Source: Laburnicola sp. R22_1 (lineage: Eukaryota > Ascomycota > Dothideomycetes > Pleosporales > Didymosphaeriaceae). From it: a DNA stretch of 64,000 nt. The first letter of the stretch is position 1, and every line of letters begins with the position of its first letter. A program made the translations under genes and the position numbers. Shown here piece by piece: positions 33,893 to 47,000 of this stretch. The stretch lies in assembly GCA_014281115.1 (NCBI GenBank), contig JACONQ010000012.1, positions 1,736,001-1,800,000 of the forward strand, written 5' to 3'. The notes below the pieces were generated by a model. It did no database searches. It was not told the origin of the DNA and saw nothing but the letters and a program-made list of their open reading frames with translations.

Positions 33893-35721
33893 CTGTATAG
33901 GGATTTGCACTATTTAACTAAGTCTCGCCTTCTTTAACTACGTCTTACTCGCTACTATATTATCTAATTCTTCCTGTAATACTTTAGATTGATTTTTAAA
34001 CTTATTAGTTTTATTACTGTTATTAGCTTCCCCTACTAGCTGCTTTTATAGGCAGCCGCGTGATTGTTTTATAACTAGCGTCGCCTTAGCATCTTAAGCT
34101 ACTCCTAATATCTTTGGCGTCCTATACACGTATTTACCCTCTAATTAGACTGTCTTCTCTTTATTCCTTTTCTTTTATAACTAGAGTATTTAGTTCTTCT
34201 CTTCTAGCTGCTAATAAAGTAGAACTAGCTTAGTATTCTGTGTTTCTACTATATAGGTTACTTAGTTAATATAGCGCTTTGCCTCTAATAGAAGCCCTAG
34301 TACTTTTATAAGCGTAGTATTAAGTTGTATATTTAATTTTCGAAGCTTAGTACTGTCTAGAGGCGAGCTTTTTAGTAGGGCAAAGTTTAGGTTGCCTTAT
34401 TTTGTTAGTGTGCGTGGCTTTAAGGCTTGTTATAGGTCTAATAAGGGTAGCTACTTTAGGAACTTTCCTAGATCTAAAGGGATTAGGCTAGCTCCTCTCT
34501 ATTTACCTAGGATATTATTAACTATAATAGTCTTCTTATAAGCCCTTTTAAATATCTACACCTATTCTTAATATAAGATACGCTGCTAGCTAAGTTAGAA
34601 GACCTAGTTAGTCTTAGATGCGTGCGCATGCTTAAATATAAAGAACACTCTAATATTAAGTAGTTAAGAACTATGCGAGTAGTGTGGTAGTATAATAAAA
34701 AGATTAATATTATTCTCTATACAGTGCGTAATAAAATTAGCTTAAATATAGCTCCTATAGCTATCTATAATTAAAAGTTGTTAATAGGTAACTTCTTTCC
34801 TCTGCGTTAATAGCTTAAATATCTTAACTAGCTAATACAGACTAAGCGCATTTAATATCTAGCTATTCTTACTAACTCCCTAGTACTAGTTAATAGGTGC
34901 TTTAAGTAGAATTTAGCTTATGTTAAGGTTCTAGCCTTTAAAGATAAGAAGTAGTAAGAGAGCTTAACTAGCAGCGTTAATATATTTAGTATTAGTTACT
35001 TACTTCTGCTTTTCTCCTATAATCTTATTCTTCTAGTTATAGTTAATAGGAACAAGTACGCGCGTTATCTAGCTCTCTCTAACCCTAAAACCTAACTTAT
35101 CTATATTCTATACGTCTTAAAGTTTATATAAATGCTTATTTAATAGCGTAGTAATAGTATTAAACTAGCCTTTTACTACCTTAAATATGGCTCTATTAAA
35201 TCGCGCGTTGTCTAGCTGACGAGTATAGATACCTTATATTGTAGAATAGTAATTTAGGAAGCAATACATCTATTTATGGCTAATAAGTGTAGTTATTTTA
35301 GTAATAGCTTTAGATCTAAAGTTATGTTAGATACAACACGCGCGCAGTAATTTAGCTATCTCTAGTAATAATAATAGTAAGAGAGGCGTTCTAGCTATAG
35401 TATAACGTATAATCTATCTAATTAATAATTTATCTTTTATAATTAAAAGGATTTATTAGTGTATAGCGGCCTGTAAGTGTAATTGCCCTCTAGCTATCCT
35501 CTAGATTAAATTATAACACAAAACGTTAAAGTGCGCAGTAGCAGCGTATAGTTTAGAAAAGTCTTCTTTTTTAATTGCTTAGATTGCATCTTATATCTTA
35601 GATTCGTTTTAAGTCGCCTTAGAGCTTTTTCTATAGCCTATAGTAAAAGTTATAGGGTTATAAAGTAGGTAGGTCTAACTTAAATAGTGTAAATCCCTAT
35701 ACGGTGCAAATTCCCATACAG
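33893..35721. mobile_element. TIR element T1 (Tc1/mariner-type by its ends)
   Basis: A 1829-bp element beginning CTGTATAGGGATTTGCAC and ending with the complement of CTGTATGGGAATTTGCAC, flanked by TA on both sides. The inner part of the right end repeats the GTATAGGGATTTACAC motif, so the ends are complex. TA duplication, inverted ends and length fit a Fot1/Tc1-mariner element unrelated to P1-P4. The interior is TA-rich with one long semi-open stretch. I could not identify catalytic motifs or decide the coding strand. Confidence 0.65.
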
Positions 35722-35760
35722 TACGTTATAATAAATAATTATACTTATAATACCTTATAT

Positions 35761-35954
35761 GGCGTTAATTAAATCTATCTAGGGGTAGGACAACAAGGAC
35801 TTTTATCTTAAATAACATGACAAAAAAAGCAGAGCCCCTAATCAGTAATTAAAAAGAGTGTAAAAAGGTAATTATAGTATATTTAATCATCCATCTTAAT
35901 TTACTTTAACCTTAAACTTAAAAGAAGATTAAATAAGGCGGTTATTAAGCTAAC
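35761..35954 (-). mobile_element. Family A repeat, internally deleted copy (A5)
   Basis: A 194-bp reverse-oriented element with both family A ends. TATAATACCTTATAT (15 bp) is repeated exactly before (35746-35760) and after (35955-35969) it. It has lost the whole interior, like A1. Confidence 0.75.
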
Positions 35955-36602
35955 TATAATACCTTATATACTATAAACTTTTTTAAAAATCTAATATTAT
36001 TATATAGTTAAATCAGAATTCTTTTTGGCTATTCTTAAGTAATACTTATATAACTTCTCTTATCCTGTTTTAGTTATAGCCTATATATCCTTTAGCTATT
36101 TAATATTATTTAACTCTTTAATAAGCCTATTATTTATTTTATTTTAAAAATTAAAAAGCTAGTTATATATAAGCTAGACATGTAAAACCTAAAGTTTCTA
36201 GTTCTTGCTTAGAAAGTTTATAGCTTCCTTAAACTTTTAAAGTATAAAAATAATTAACTTAAAATGCAAATATTCTATAGCTAATAGTTAAAGTTTGTTA
36301 AAGTTTTTAAAGTCTACCTCTATAATATTACTATAAGCAAAAGTATTTAATATTTTAATTATCTTTATTATAATCTCATTCTCTAGCTATATATTAATAT
36401 TTGCCTAAAGTTTTAGTACAGACTTATGTATATTATATATAAAATTCTATTTAATTTAAGTATCTTAAATTATAATAATTGCTTCTTTAGTAGTATGTTA
36501 CTCTATATTATAAGAAATTGCTTAAATTACTATAGTAACTCATTAATTATAATATAAATAGCCCAAAACTATACACTAGTTAGTTTATAATAACTTTTTA
36601 TA
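35955..36602. other. AT-rich RIP-affected sequence
   Basis: No readable gene and no recognised element. Confidence 0.4.
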
Positions 36603-36664
36603 TACTATTAATTAAATCTACCTAGGAGTAGAATAACAAAGACTTGTATCTTAAATAACATAAT
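36603..36664 (-). mobile_element. Family A repeat, cut off by Gypsy-A (A6)
   Basis: Reverse-oriented family A right end (TTAATTAAATCTACCTAGGA to CTTAAATAACATAA), stopping where the Gypsy-A copy 2 LTR begins. The rest of this copy does not reappear beyond the far LTR. Confidence 0.55.
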
Positions 36665-36912
36665 TGTAAGGACGGTAGACGGTCTTATAGAGTAAGCCTC
36701 TTAGAAACAGCTAGTATGATTAAAAGAGATAGTTAAATTAAGACTATACTAAGATAGGGGATAAGAAAGGAACTTAGGGGGCCCTTACTTATATAGTAGG
36801 TGGCATAGGGCACAGACTCACACTAACTACACACGCTAACACTAACTAGGAAAGACGTCTTTAGAAAGGTAATAGGGCGTGCTTAGTAAGTAGGCTAGCA
36901 AGGACTATTATA
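36665..36912 (-). repeat. Gypsy-A copy 2, left LTR (3' LTR)
   Basis: Begins with the unmutated TGTAAGGACGGTAGACGG and ends GGACTATTATA. It is shorter than the copy 1 LTR because of a deletion in its right third. A CCCCCC tract, the complement of the polypurine tract, follows. Confidence 0.85.
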
Positions 36913-38116
36913 TAACCCCCCTTTTAAGGTCTAAAAATAGAAAGGAAAGTATATAAAAATAGGATGTTTTAGCGGATTTTTAACGTAACTAGCACTATTT
37001 TAGGGCTAAAGAGAGCTAAAATAGAGGCAATAGGCCCCTACAGTTCTAATAGTAGCCTTAGTTTTTATTTTAGTTGCTATAGTAGAAATATTAAGGAAAA
37101 TAGTTAGGGGTAAATTAGTAAATTTAGAATTAGTGCTAGGTTAGAAACTATATCTTAGCATTTAGCGTTTTGATAATAAAGCGCATTCTTAGCTTGAATA
37201 CTATATAAAAATATAGTTAGCTAAAAAATTTCTAGTTAGTTTATTACGCGCTAGTACAATTATATTATATAAGATTTCCTAGTACTATAGGAGAGCATTT
37301 TAAAAAAAATGTTTATCTAACTATATAGTTTTAAATAAGGACAGGATAGCTCCTAAAGCTATAGGGATTGCTAGTAATAAGAGGAAATAACTAGGGGGTA
37401 GAGGGTCTATTAAAGGGGTAAGAGTCTGTTTAGAGGTTAAGGGCACTAAAAAGTAATAGGTATTTAGTAATGCGTATAAGCCTAAGGGTGTGTAAGTATT
37501 AAAAAGTAATAGGCACCTAGCTAAGCACGCCTAATATAGCGCTTTGACTCTATCTTTATAAGGATATTATCTTTAGAGATAGGCTTTAGAAAGATGTTTT
37601 AAAGGGCGGCGTCTAGCTAACTAGGTAACTATTTAGGTAGACTAGCTTATTTAGGGTACTCTTAATAGTAAGCTTTAATTAGTAGGAGAAAGTTAACAAA
37701 GTTATTAGCAAGGTAGTAAGTTAGGTTAGAGTTATGCCCTTTCTACGCTGCCTAGTACTTTAGTGTTCTATAGTCTATTTTGCTATTAAGAATATAAGAA
37801 ACTAGCTACTTAGGAACTTTATCTACTTTAATAGGTTGTTCTAGAGATTATAATTAACCTAGTAAGAGATTATTTAAATTTCTTTAAAGCCTATTAGTGT
37901 AAAACACTAGGTAAACTCTTATATATTATAGAAGTTTAAGTATAAAGGAGTAGTCTTTCTTTCCTATAATTAGGTATAGTCCTTTTATTTAATAATCTAA
38001 CTTAACTAATAGGCGTTTAGTAATAAATCTCTTTAGGGTAATAAAGATCTAGTCCCTAGTGTTAAAATTAATAGCTTGTCTATATTTGTTAGCTTGCTCT
38101 AATTATATTTCCTAGG

Positions 38117-39227
38117 CGGTCGGCTTACTAAATACCTTTTTTAACCTTTTTTTTAGTTTGCGGTTAAAGAAGATTAAGATAGAATGTTATTATGTACTAT
38201 GTATGGTACCTAATTTTAATTAAAAACTAATCTTAAATACTACCTAATAACGCAATAATAGTTTAAACTTACTTGCACTTTATCTATACCTTATAAGCTT
38301 TTAACCTATACAAGATTTACTTATACTGTATATAGTATACCTAGCTTATTACTATTACTATTATTAGTTATCTGCGGTCGCACGCTGCTTACGCGGCGTA
38401 CTTGCTTAGATAAGCTAACTTAATAGCAATAATAGCTAGAAGAATCTCGCAGATCTATACAACACTCTTACTATACTAGAGCTTATTAATAAAGACCTTA
38501 TTATCCTCTTTCTATATCCTCTACTAGAGGATTCTAGTACTAATAAGAAGTAATTGCGTCTACTAGAATAGGAATATAGCGCTGCTATTCTTTATAAATT
38601 AGACTTACTGCTAGCCTAACTAGTATATAAGGATAGTCTTATAAATAGTTAAGTATACCTATTCCTTGCGCTAGATAAGGATCTTATAAATACAATAGAA
38701 TTTTAGCGTAGCTATATTAGTAGTAGCAGTGCAAAACTATAGCGTGTACTCTTTAATAATAGTAAGTACTTTTTTAGAAACAATATTAATACCTAAATAG
38801 ATAGCAGAGTGTAGAGTAATAGTAAGGGCTTTATCTAGAATAACCTTAATAATATAGTAATAGAGTAATAAATATGTATTTAGTATGTGTTATCCTTATT
38901 TTACTTATAGGTATAGTAGTATATACCTATTAATATATTAACTTGTGTTGTTTGCGATAATTAGAATAGTAGAGAAGATAGCTTATAGCGTAGCCGCGCC
39001 TAAGTTTTATTCCCTAAAGTTCTAAGTAGTCTCTTTGTAAAAATTTTACTTATAGAAGCCTTGCGCCAAGACTACCAAGCTCGCTTAGCAGTTTAAACGC
39101 GCTTTTTTTGTGCCTAATTACCTTTTCATACTCTTTATAATTACTAAGTAGGGGGCTCTGCTTTTTTTATTATGTTATTTAAGATAAAAGCCTTTGTCGT
39201 CCTACTCCTAGGTAGAATTAACGCCAC
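38117..39227 (+). mobile_element. Family A repeat, full-length copy (A7) inside Gypsy-A
   Basis: A 1111-bp element flanked by ATATTTCCTAGG / ATATTTACTAGG (38105-38116, 39228-39239). Gypsy-A copy 1 shows the uninterrupted site near 5830. It begins CGGTCGGCTTACTAAATACC and ends TAACGCCAC-like (here AATTAACGCCAC). The interior holds the same coding relic as A10, with more stops. Ends are not inverted repeats and there is no poly(A). Confidence 0.8.
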
Positions 39228-40614
39228 ATATTTACTAGGTAGTAGATATATTAGCGTAGGCAGTATTATAGACAAATTTGTAGGCTTTAGTGTAGGCCTT
39301 AACCTATGCCTTAGCCTTTTCTAAAGTAATATTATCTAGAGATTTAGTAACTAGTTAGGTACGCTTGCGCTAGTCCTAGTAAAAGTATAGCTAATATCTA
39401 AACTTAATTTAAAAAGGCGAAACTCTAGTGCTATTATAGGGTAGTATTACTTAGGCCTAGTTTATGCTAGGTAGTAAATTAGTCTAGTTGTCTTAATAAA
39501 AGTTAATAAATAGACGTAGACGCTAGTTAAGGTACTAATTTATAATTTTAGTTTAGCTATTAGTTTACAAATACTATGCTATAGAAAGAAGTTATTTAAT
39601 ACTTATAAGCTTATATAAAGTAGCTAAGAAAGTAAAAATAAACTAGAGGCCACAATTAGAGATAATTAAGTAAGGGGGGCTAAAGACTCTAAATATATAC
39701 TAATAGTAGCGATTAGTGGCTTATTTAGTAGTAACTATTTTATAGCAAGGCATAGAAAAGACGCGCTTAGATAGGTAGTAATAAAATACTATTGCGTTGT
39801 TATACCCTTTTTTATTTTTAGGAAATAATTTAAAATTAATTAGGACATCTTACTAGATACTTTTAGGAATAGAAAGTAGGTGTAATAAGCCTAGCTTTCT
39901 ATCTAGTAGGGGCTTGCTCTACTAGCAGTCTTTAGAATTAGAGATATATCTATTAATATTAGTTTTTATTTTCTTCTAGTAATATAACTAGTATAATAGC
40001 TAGAGAGTTTTTTATAGAGCTAGATAGGCAGTAACCTAATAAGTATACACTACTTAAATTATATACATCTAGCGAAACTCCATAGAGAGAACTACTAGGC
40101 GATCTTTATAGAGAAGTAATCTAGAAGGGGTAAAGATAAGATTTAGTAATTCTAAATAGGCTATATTTTTAAGCAATCTAGGCATCTTATATATTTAATT
40201 AGTATGTAGTAGGTAATTAATAAGTATATAAGGATAGGGTCCTTTAGAGCTTATATTAATTTTTTCTTTCTTCTACTCTATAATTATAATAGATACTAAG
40301 GCAGCTTTAGCAGTATCTAGTAAGTATAGAAGAAAAAACTAGGTTTAAGCATCTTAATCCTTTTTCTTTTGTAACTTTAGCTTATTCTATTTTCTAGATA
40401 ATATATTAGCTATAATATTTGCGGTGCCTAGTTAGTATAATTTAATAATAGTACTTAGATAGCTTCTTAAACTAATAGACTTACTATAGATAAAGCTTAC
40501 GCTTAGTGCTAAAGTATTTAAGGGTCTAATAATTAGTAATAATAGTAAAGGGCTTAGCAGTTTAGAGGCTAATTAGTTTTACTCTATATTTTAAAAGGCC
40601 TTATATAACCACTA

Positions 40615-42827
40615 ATATATTCTATTAGTAGCCCGAATAGATTAGTCCGCCTAATAGTTTTTACTAAGACCACAACACTTTACTATAAATGATAATGTCT
40701 TAACAACACGACGCGTTATTATCTAATTAAGAAGGCAAAATTAAGCTTGCCCTTTACGCCTATTAGAATAAGCAAATTTTAAGCCTACGATACACTGCTA
40801 TAGTATATAATATCCTAAAGTCTACACTAAGTGATTAAATTAACGGTATTACTACCTAAGCAGATACACAATTAGGCATGGCAAAGCTTACTATAACTAA
40901 AGAGCAGACGCTTATATAGTATATTCTCGACCTATATTCGCGAGAATTTGCATCCTGGCTAGGTAAGGTAGAAGATATGGTTAACAAACTGCTGGCTGCG
41001 CGGCATAGAGACCCTATAGAATAATACTAGGCTTAGCGCTTTGTAAAGCGCGTACCTAAGCTTAAAATGCCTTTTAATTAAGCGAAGAACTAATAGAGGA
41101 TATAATAAAAAGACCTAGAGATTATAAATGTGTGGTTTTAGCTAGTAAAGAATATAAAAGCCAAGTATAGAGTGTAGAATAAAGACATCTATAACTTTAA
41201 TAAGACAGGCTTCTAGATAGGAGTTATTAGCTTAATAAAGGTTATAACTAGTTTAGAAAGACGTTCTTAACCTACGCTTGTTTAGCTAGGCAACTCTAAG
41301 TGGGTTATAGTAATTTAGAGTATTCGCGCTACTAAGTATACTACCCTGCCCTTTATTATCTATAAAGGGCGAGTCTATATCTTAGCGTAGTATAAGGAGA
41401 CTAGTATCCTCCGCAATTAGAAGCTCTTAGTCTCTAAGACTAGCTAGACTAACAGCGAGCTTAAAGTTGCGTAGTTAAAGCACTTTAACGCGTATATAAG
41501 GCCGCGCATAGTAGGGTTATAGAGGTTACTTATTCTAGACAGCTATAAGAGCCACTACTCCTAGGATTTTAAGAATTATTGCCTAAAATAGAAGATTCTA
41601 ACACTCTATATGCCAGCGCACTTATTTTATATCCTCTAGCCGCTTAATATAGTCTGTTTCGCGCCACTAAAGCTAAAGTACTTCTAGCGTATATAGAACT
41701 TAGCGCGTCGACGCGTCTTTTATATTAATAAAGAGGGCTTTCTACTAGCCTTTTATAACGCGTTTTTAATGTGTTTATACTAGAAAACTATAAGAAAGCC
41801 TTTAAGGCCTCTAGACTTATTCCTTTAAATGCGTTAGTGGTAGTAAATCTCCTTAATATGTGTATTCACACTCCACCTTAGGGTACCCTATTAGATACAC
41901 TATGGTAAGCCAGGACCCTAAGTAATACCCTTAAGTTTGAATTCTAGTCAAAGCTCGTACGCGACTCTTTTATTTAGTCTCTACCTAATACTACATTAAG
42001 CTACTCACAGCTTATAAAAGGTGCTAAACTTATACTCTACTATAGTGTACTTTAAGAGACCCGTATTAAGAAACTTAAGAAGTAAATTAAGGTTCTAACA
42101 AAGCGAAAAACGCGTAAAAGAAAGCGTATTTAGAAAAGTAGGACGCTAGGCTTTGCTTAGAGAGCGGATTTGGGAGTAGAAAGCCCTTCTATTAGGGTAA
42201 AGATGTTAAAAAGGACGCGAGGTAGAGGTAAGGGAAAGGCAGGTCCCTTAACACAACGCTGCTGTAGGAGATATAAAGAGCCTAGACACAACGCAAGGAC
42301 CTATTAGATAGATAAAGAGATAGAGGAGGAGTTAGATATTACCCTTAGCGGCTTATTTTTAGATAGTGTTAATAGTAAATTAGAGTAATTTTATTATAGG
42401 TTACTATAAGGCCAAAAATGACGGATTAACTTTATCTTACAATAGTACGCACTTAGTAACTAAAAATTAGATAAAGTACTACTTAAGAAATAGTATGCTT
42501 TACTACGAATTATAATAAGTATACTATATATTGTCTACGTATAGTATAGTAGATAATATATTGTATATTATAGGGAGTCTTATTATAAGTTCGTACTACT
42601 AGAAAAGACTTCTTAGCTTTGCGCGGCTACTACAGTCGCGCAAAGAGACTACAGGACGTAAAAAGTAGATTAAATAGTAACTTATTATATTGTAGATTAT
42701 AGTAGTTTATTATAAGTTACTATAAAGTAACGTTAGTGGTGTTCTATAATAAGTTATGAGGGACCTCTAAGTTGCCAAGAAAAACTCTCCGGCCGACTAA
42801 TCTGTCCGGGCTACTAATAGAATATGT
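40615..42827 (+). mobile_element. Pogo/Fot1-like DNA transposon P3 inside Gypsy-A
   Basis: A 2213-bp element with the shared inverted ends and TA on each side. The uninterrupted target (ACTACTAATATTTCC) is seen in Gypsy-A copy 1 near 7200, which proves a precise TA insertion. Confidence 0.92.
40695..42400 (+). pseudogene. P3 transposase relic (pogo/Fot1 DDE)
   Basis: Best preserved plus-strand copy. ATG at 40695 reads MS, stop, QHDALLSN. Then come a psq-type helix-turn-helix (IKLALYAYQNKQI), a CENP-B-like part (FASWLGKVEDMVNKLLAARH) and RFVKRVPKLK. The catalytic blocks are YNFNKTGF (normally with Asp-Glu), LILDSYKSHYS (second Asp) and LQPLNIVCFAPLK (third position, Asp to Asn). The C-terminus ends in a decayed zinc knuckle RCCRRYKEPRHNARTY, where C-x2-C-x3-GHNxRTC is usual for fungal pogo elements. 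Stops are TAA/TAG at former Gln codons. Confidence 0.88.
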
Positions 42828-43339
42828 TAATATTTCTTTGCTATAAATATTATAATTTAATTTAGTAGCCTTTAAGAATTTATAATACTATGCAACTAGG
42901 TACTATATACTATCTAATTATAGTTAACTAAAAGAGCCCATATAAATATTATTACTAGAGTTAGTTTCTATATAGATAATCTAAAATAGGAAGTACTAGA
43001 AGACTAGGACGTTACTAGCTATAAGTTGCTTTGCGGCCTTAAAAGTGGCGCGTTCCTATTCTCTAAAGGTGTAGAAGGCACTATCTTTTAGTAGTTTAAT
43101 TAGGAGGCAAATAATGTAGCTATAGTAAGAAAGAAAAAAGTAATAGTAGCTATAAAAGTCTAAAAAGCTCTATAATACCTTAAGTATTATAGGCTCCTTT
43201 TATTTCTAAACTATGGTAGTCTTTGCAAGATTCTTATAAATTTCTTTAGTGCTAATAATATATCCTAAAAACTTAGTTTCTATTATAGCGAATTCGCATT
43301 TATTAAGATTAGCTTAAATATTAGTATCCTTTAAGTAAA

Positions 43340-44000
43340 GTAGAATCTTGCAAATATATTCTTTATATTCTAAAGAATCCTTAGAAAAAAAAGGATATTA
43401 TTAATATATGCTATATAGAGGTTATCTAGATAATTGCCTAGGATGCTGTTAATAAACTATTAAAAAGTAGTAGAACTATTATAGAGACTAAAGCGTAAAA
43501 CCCTGTACTTATAATTTTTATACTAGATTTAAAAAGTAGTTAGCACTTTAGTCTCTAGAGTAAGCTAAATTTAATAGAATACTTAGCAAATATTAAGCTT
43601 AGTAAAAAGTCTTACTCTAGAGAGGCGTATAATTGTCTTCTTAATAAGTAGAATTACTATAACGTTCTTTTGAGTAATAGTATTAAGTTAGCAATAATTA
43701 ACGCAAAATCGCTAACCTCTACCTAGCTTTTTAGTAAATAATACTAGTAAAATAACGCTAGTATTACTAGGGATAATAAACTCGCGCTTAATATAGTTAT
43801 TAATATAGGCTTTAAGAAGTTTAAGATATTCTAAAGATATATTATATAAAGGCGAGATAGTAAGTGTAGATAAATCTTTAGTAAGGTTAATATTATAATT
43901 AACAATTTTATAGTAAAGTGGAAGGGCGTTAGAATCTATTCTTTAAAAAATAGGTAGGCTCCGCTCTAGTGTACCCTAGCTAAGGAAGCGCTTGTTTTAT
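43340..44000 (-). pseudogene. Gypsy-A copy 2 reverse transcriptase relic
   Basis: The minus-strand active-site block at about 43360-43425 matches copy 1, with a small insertion in a run of A/T that shifts the frame. Upstream polymerase sequence is collinear with copy 1. Confidence 0.7.
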
Positions 44001-47000
44001 CTTAGTAAGCAGGTTAGCTTAAGATTTATTCTCTAGGCTATGCCTCTTACTCTTGTAGTTCTTAATAAGTTTAGCTAGCTTATAGGGGCTAGTATAACTA
44101 ATAATTATATTAGACTTATAGCCGCTATTTAAAGCAAAGGCTATAGCGCTTACTATATTAATATTAAAGCTAGTAGTATATAATTAATTCTATGTAGGCG
44201 CCTAAATAAGTTCTAGAAGGTTAGCTAGATCATATAGATCTAGTAGGTCTGCTAAACATAATTTATTATTTATTTTTTATAAGTTTTTTTATATTAGTAA
44301 TTTAGTAGGGTGGAAGGAAGCCAACTTAGACTATTTTGACTAGGGTAGCTTTAACTAAATAGTTAATTTTCATAAGAGCTATCTAATCTTTAGATTAGCT
44401 TCTCTAGTAGGATTATAGTCTCTAGATCTAGGGCTAGAGATAATACCTAAATTCTGCCGCATAATTTCTAGATACTAGTCTTATTAGTAGCTTTCTTAGG
44501 TAGTAGGGATAGGGTAACTAATAGGCAGCTTGTTGTCTAATAGCTCTTTATTTAAAAAAGATAGCTCTATAGCCTCTATACTACTATCTCTCTTAATGTT
44601 ATCTTGATAGCTTAGTTTCTAGTAAGCCTTTAAGTACGTTCTAATAAGTAAGATAGTAGGGCTAAGAAGCTAAATAGAGATTTCCTTAGAGACGCTCTAG
44701 TTAGCTTTTAGTAAGTAAGTTGTTTAGTAGGTATAGTTCTACTTTTTAAGTAGGCTATTCTATTAGGTAGTATTGTCCTAGTAGGAAAGGTTAGGTAGAA
44801 AAAAAGTCTATAGTAGAATAAGGTTACTAGTAAAGATTAGATTCTTGTTATCTTTCTAATAAAGGTAGTAGTTCTAAGCATTAACTAAGTAGTTAGCTTT
44901 CTTAAAAAATTTCCTACTAATAATAAAATTATAGTCTCCTATTTTATAGAAAACAAACTATATAGTAATATTATATTTATTAATATTAAGCTAGGCTATA
45001 AAATAAGTGTTAATTTTTGCGCTTCTCTTCCCTATAAAGTTCTTGAAAGGGATTAGTGTCTTTAGGCGGAGTAGCTTAGCTTTAAGCTATTTTTGGACAG
45101 CCTTTATATAACTTAAAGCAATAAGGTTATAAGCGCTAGCACTAGTGTCTATTAAGACTTATAACCTAAGAGCTAACTCTTAAAATATAATTTGCACTAG
45201 TAGGACTAGTTAAGAGCCTCTAAATAGCTTAGGGACTCTTACTATCTTGCTGCCTATAGGCAATAATTTTAGCTTAGTATTTGCGTTTTATAATTAGAAC
45301 TATAGTTTATCTAGATTAAACAGTTTAGTAGCCCCTATATAAGCTACTAAATTAGGGTAGTCTAATAGCGCGAATTTAAAGCCTTATTATCTAATAAATT
45401 GCCTACTTCTAAATTAGAGTAGGAGGTACTACTAAGTTTATTCAAATCTAAATTATTTACTATTTCTATATTTGCTTATATAGCTGCCTTTTTAGTATAA
45501 GGGTAGTAGTGCAAGTATTTATCTTCTACTTTACCATACTTAAAAGAGGCGTGGTTCTAAATATACTACGCTCTAGTATAATTATAGAGGACAAAAAAGG
45601 GAATAATAAGTTAATTATTAGTAGTAGGTCTAAAGTAGAGTGCTAATTTAATAGGGGCCGCGTATAAGAGCTATAATATAAAGAGTAATATCTAGAAAGG
45701 AGTTCTTATATACGCCTAAGAAGTAATTATTATATTATTATCTTAAAGAGTACAGCTAGCTGTAGTTATTTAGTGTTTAATTACTAGGTAGTTAATATTA
45801 AGATTTTTTATCTCTTACTAAAGTATTAACTTTAGACTTCTAGTTAACTTAAGTTATAATTTATCCTTCTAGGTCTTTATATTTAATTTACACTTTTTAG
45901 CTAGGCTCTTAAAAGCCTATAGAAATGTCTAGGCATCTACCTATTAAAAAGAAAGAGCTTATAAGACTTTTTATATGCCTATTAGAAAGTAAAGAGATTA
46001 TAGTAAGTCTTTTCTAGAAATTTAAAAAGTGCTTTAGGTCTATAATCTTCTTGAAGGGCGTAATTTATTTAACACTAATTTTGCGCTGCCTCTTAAGGCG
46101 CGCCTTTAAAGTAGCTAAAGATAGCTTTTATAAGATTATCTTAATCTTTTTTATTATTATTACCTTAGTAATAGTTTGTATTTACGTAGATCTTATTACA
46201 CATATTCTTTAGCTAATCTTTAATACTAGAACTATATTAATCTTTACTATAGTACTTATTAATATTAGATAGCTTTGTAAAGTGTTCTAGCTTAGATATA
46301 TTAGATAGGGTAGTAAAAGTATATCTGTCTTAGGGTATATCTATTTAGACGCTATTAGTAAGCTTAGTTTATATGTATTCTAGGACTAGAGAGTAGTAAA
46401 GGGTTTTATTCTATTATAGAGTAAGCACTATGAGCTAGAGTAGATATTATAGTATATATTAGGGCGTGGCTAGACAGAATAGGCTTTGCTTAATTATCTA
46501 AGGGCAGCGTAAACTATATAGTAGATTAGGCGTTTTTAGGCTAGGAGATTTTAAAGAAACTTAACTGCGGTACTATAGATTATAACTATCTTTAATAGAG
46601 AGAAGAACTTTCTTAGGGCTAAATAAGCCTTATCTAATAGCTGCTTAATTAGTAATATTAGGCTAAAAGTAGAAATCTTTTAAGACTGCGTATACTATAG
46701 TATAAGGTATTATTATCTTAAGTATAGTAAAAGCTTATTTAAAGATATTAGCGCGCTTCTATAAAGCCTAAATAAGGACCTTCTATTTAAAGTCTTTAAT
46801 AGACTTTGTAATAGCCCTAGTTATTAAATCTAGTACTATTTTTAAAAATAGGCCTTAAGAAAAGTAATAATAAGCTCAAAGCTAATAGGTAGTAAGTAAC
46901 TATCTTATTTCTAAGCTATACTAAATTAATTAGTCTATCTTAAATTTTCCTATAAACGCGTTATATTTACTAGTAGTTTTAAGTTTAGCTTTATCTTAGT

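Noticed and set aside
38117..39227. Family A as a TIR DNA transposon
   Set aside because: The two ends (CGGTCGGCTTAC and the complement of TTTAACGCCAC) share only a few bases and do not form a convincing inverted repeat.
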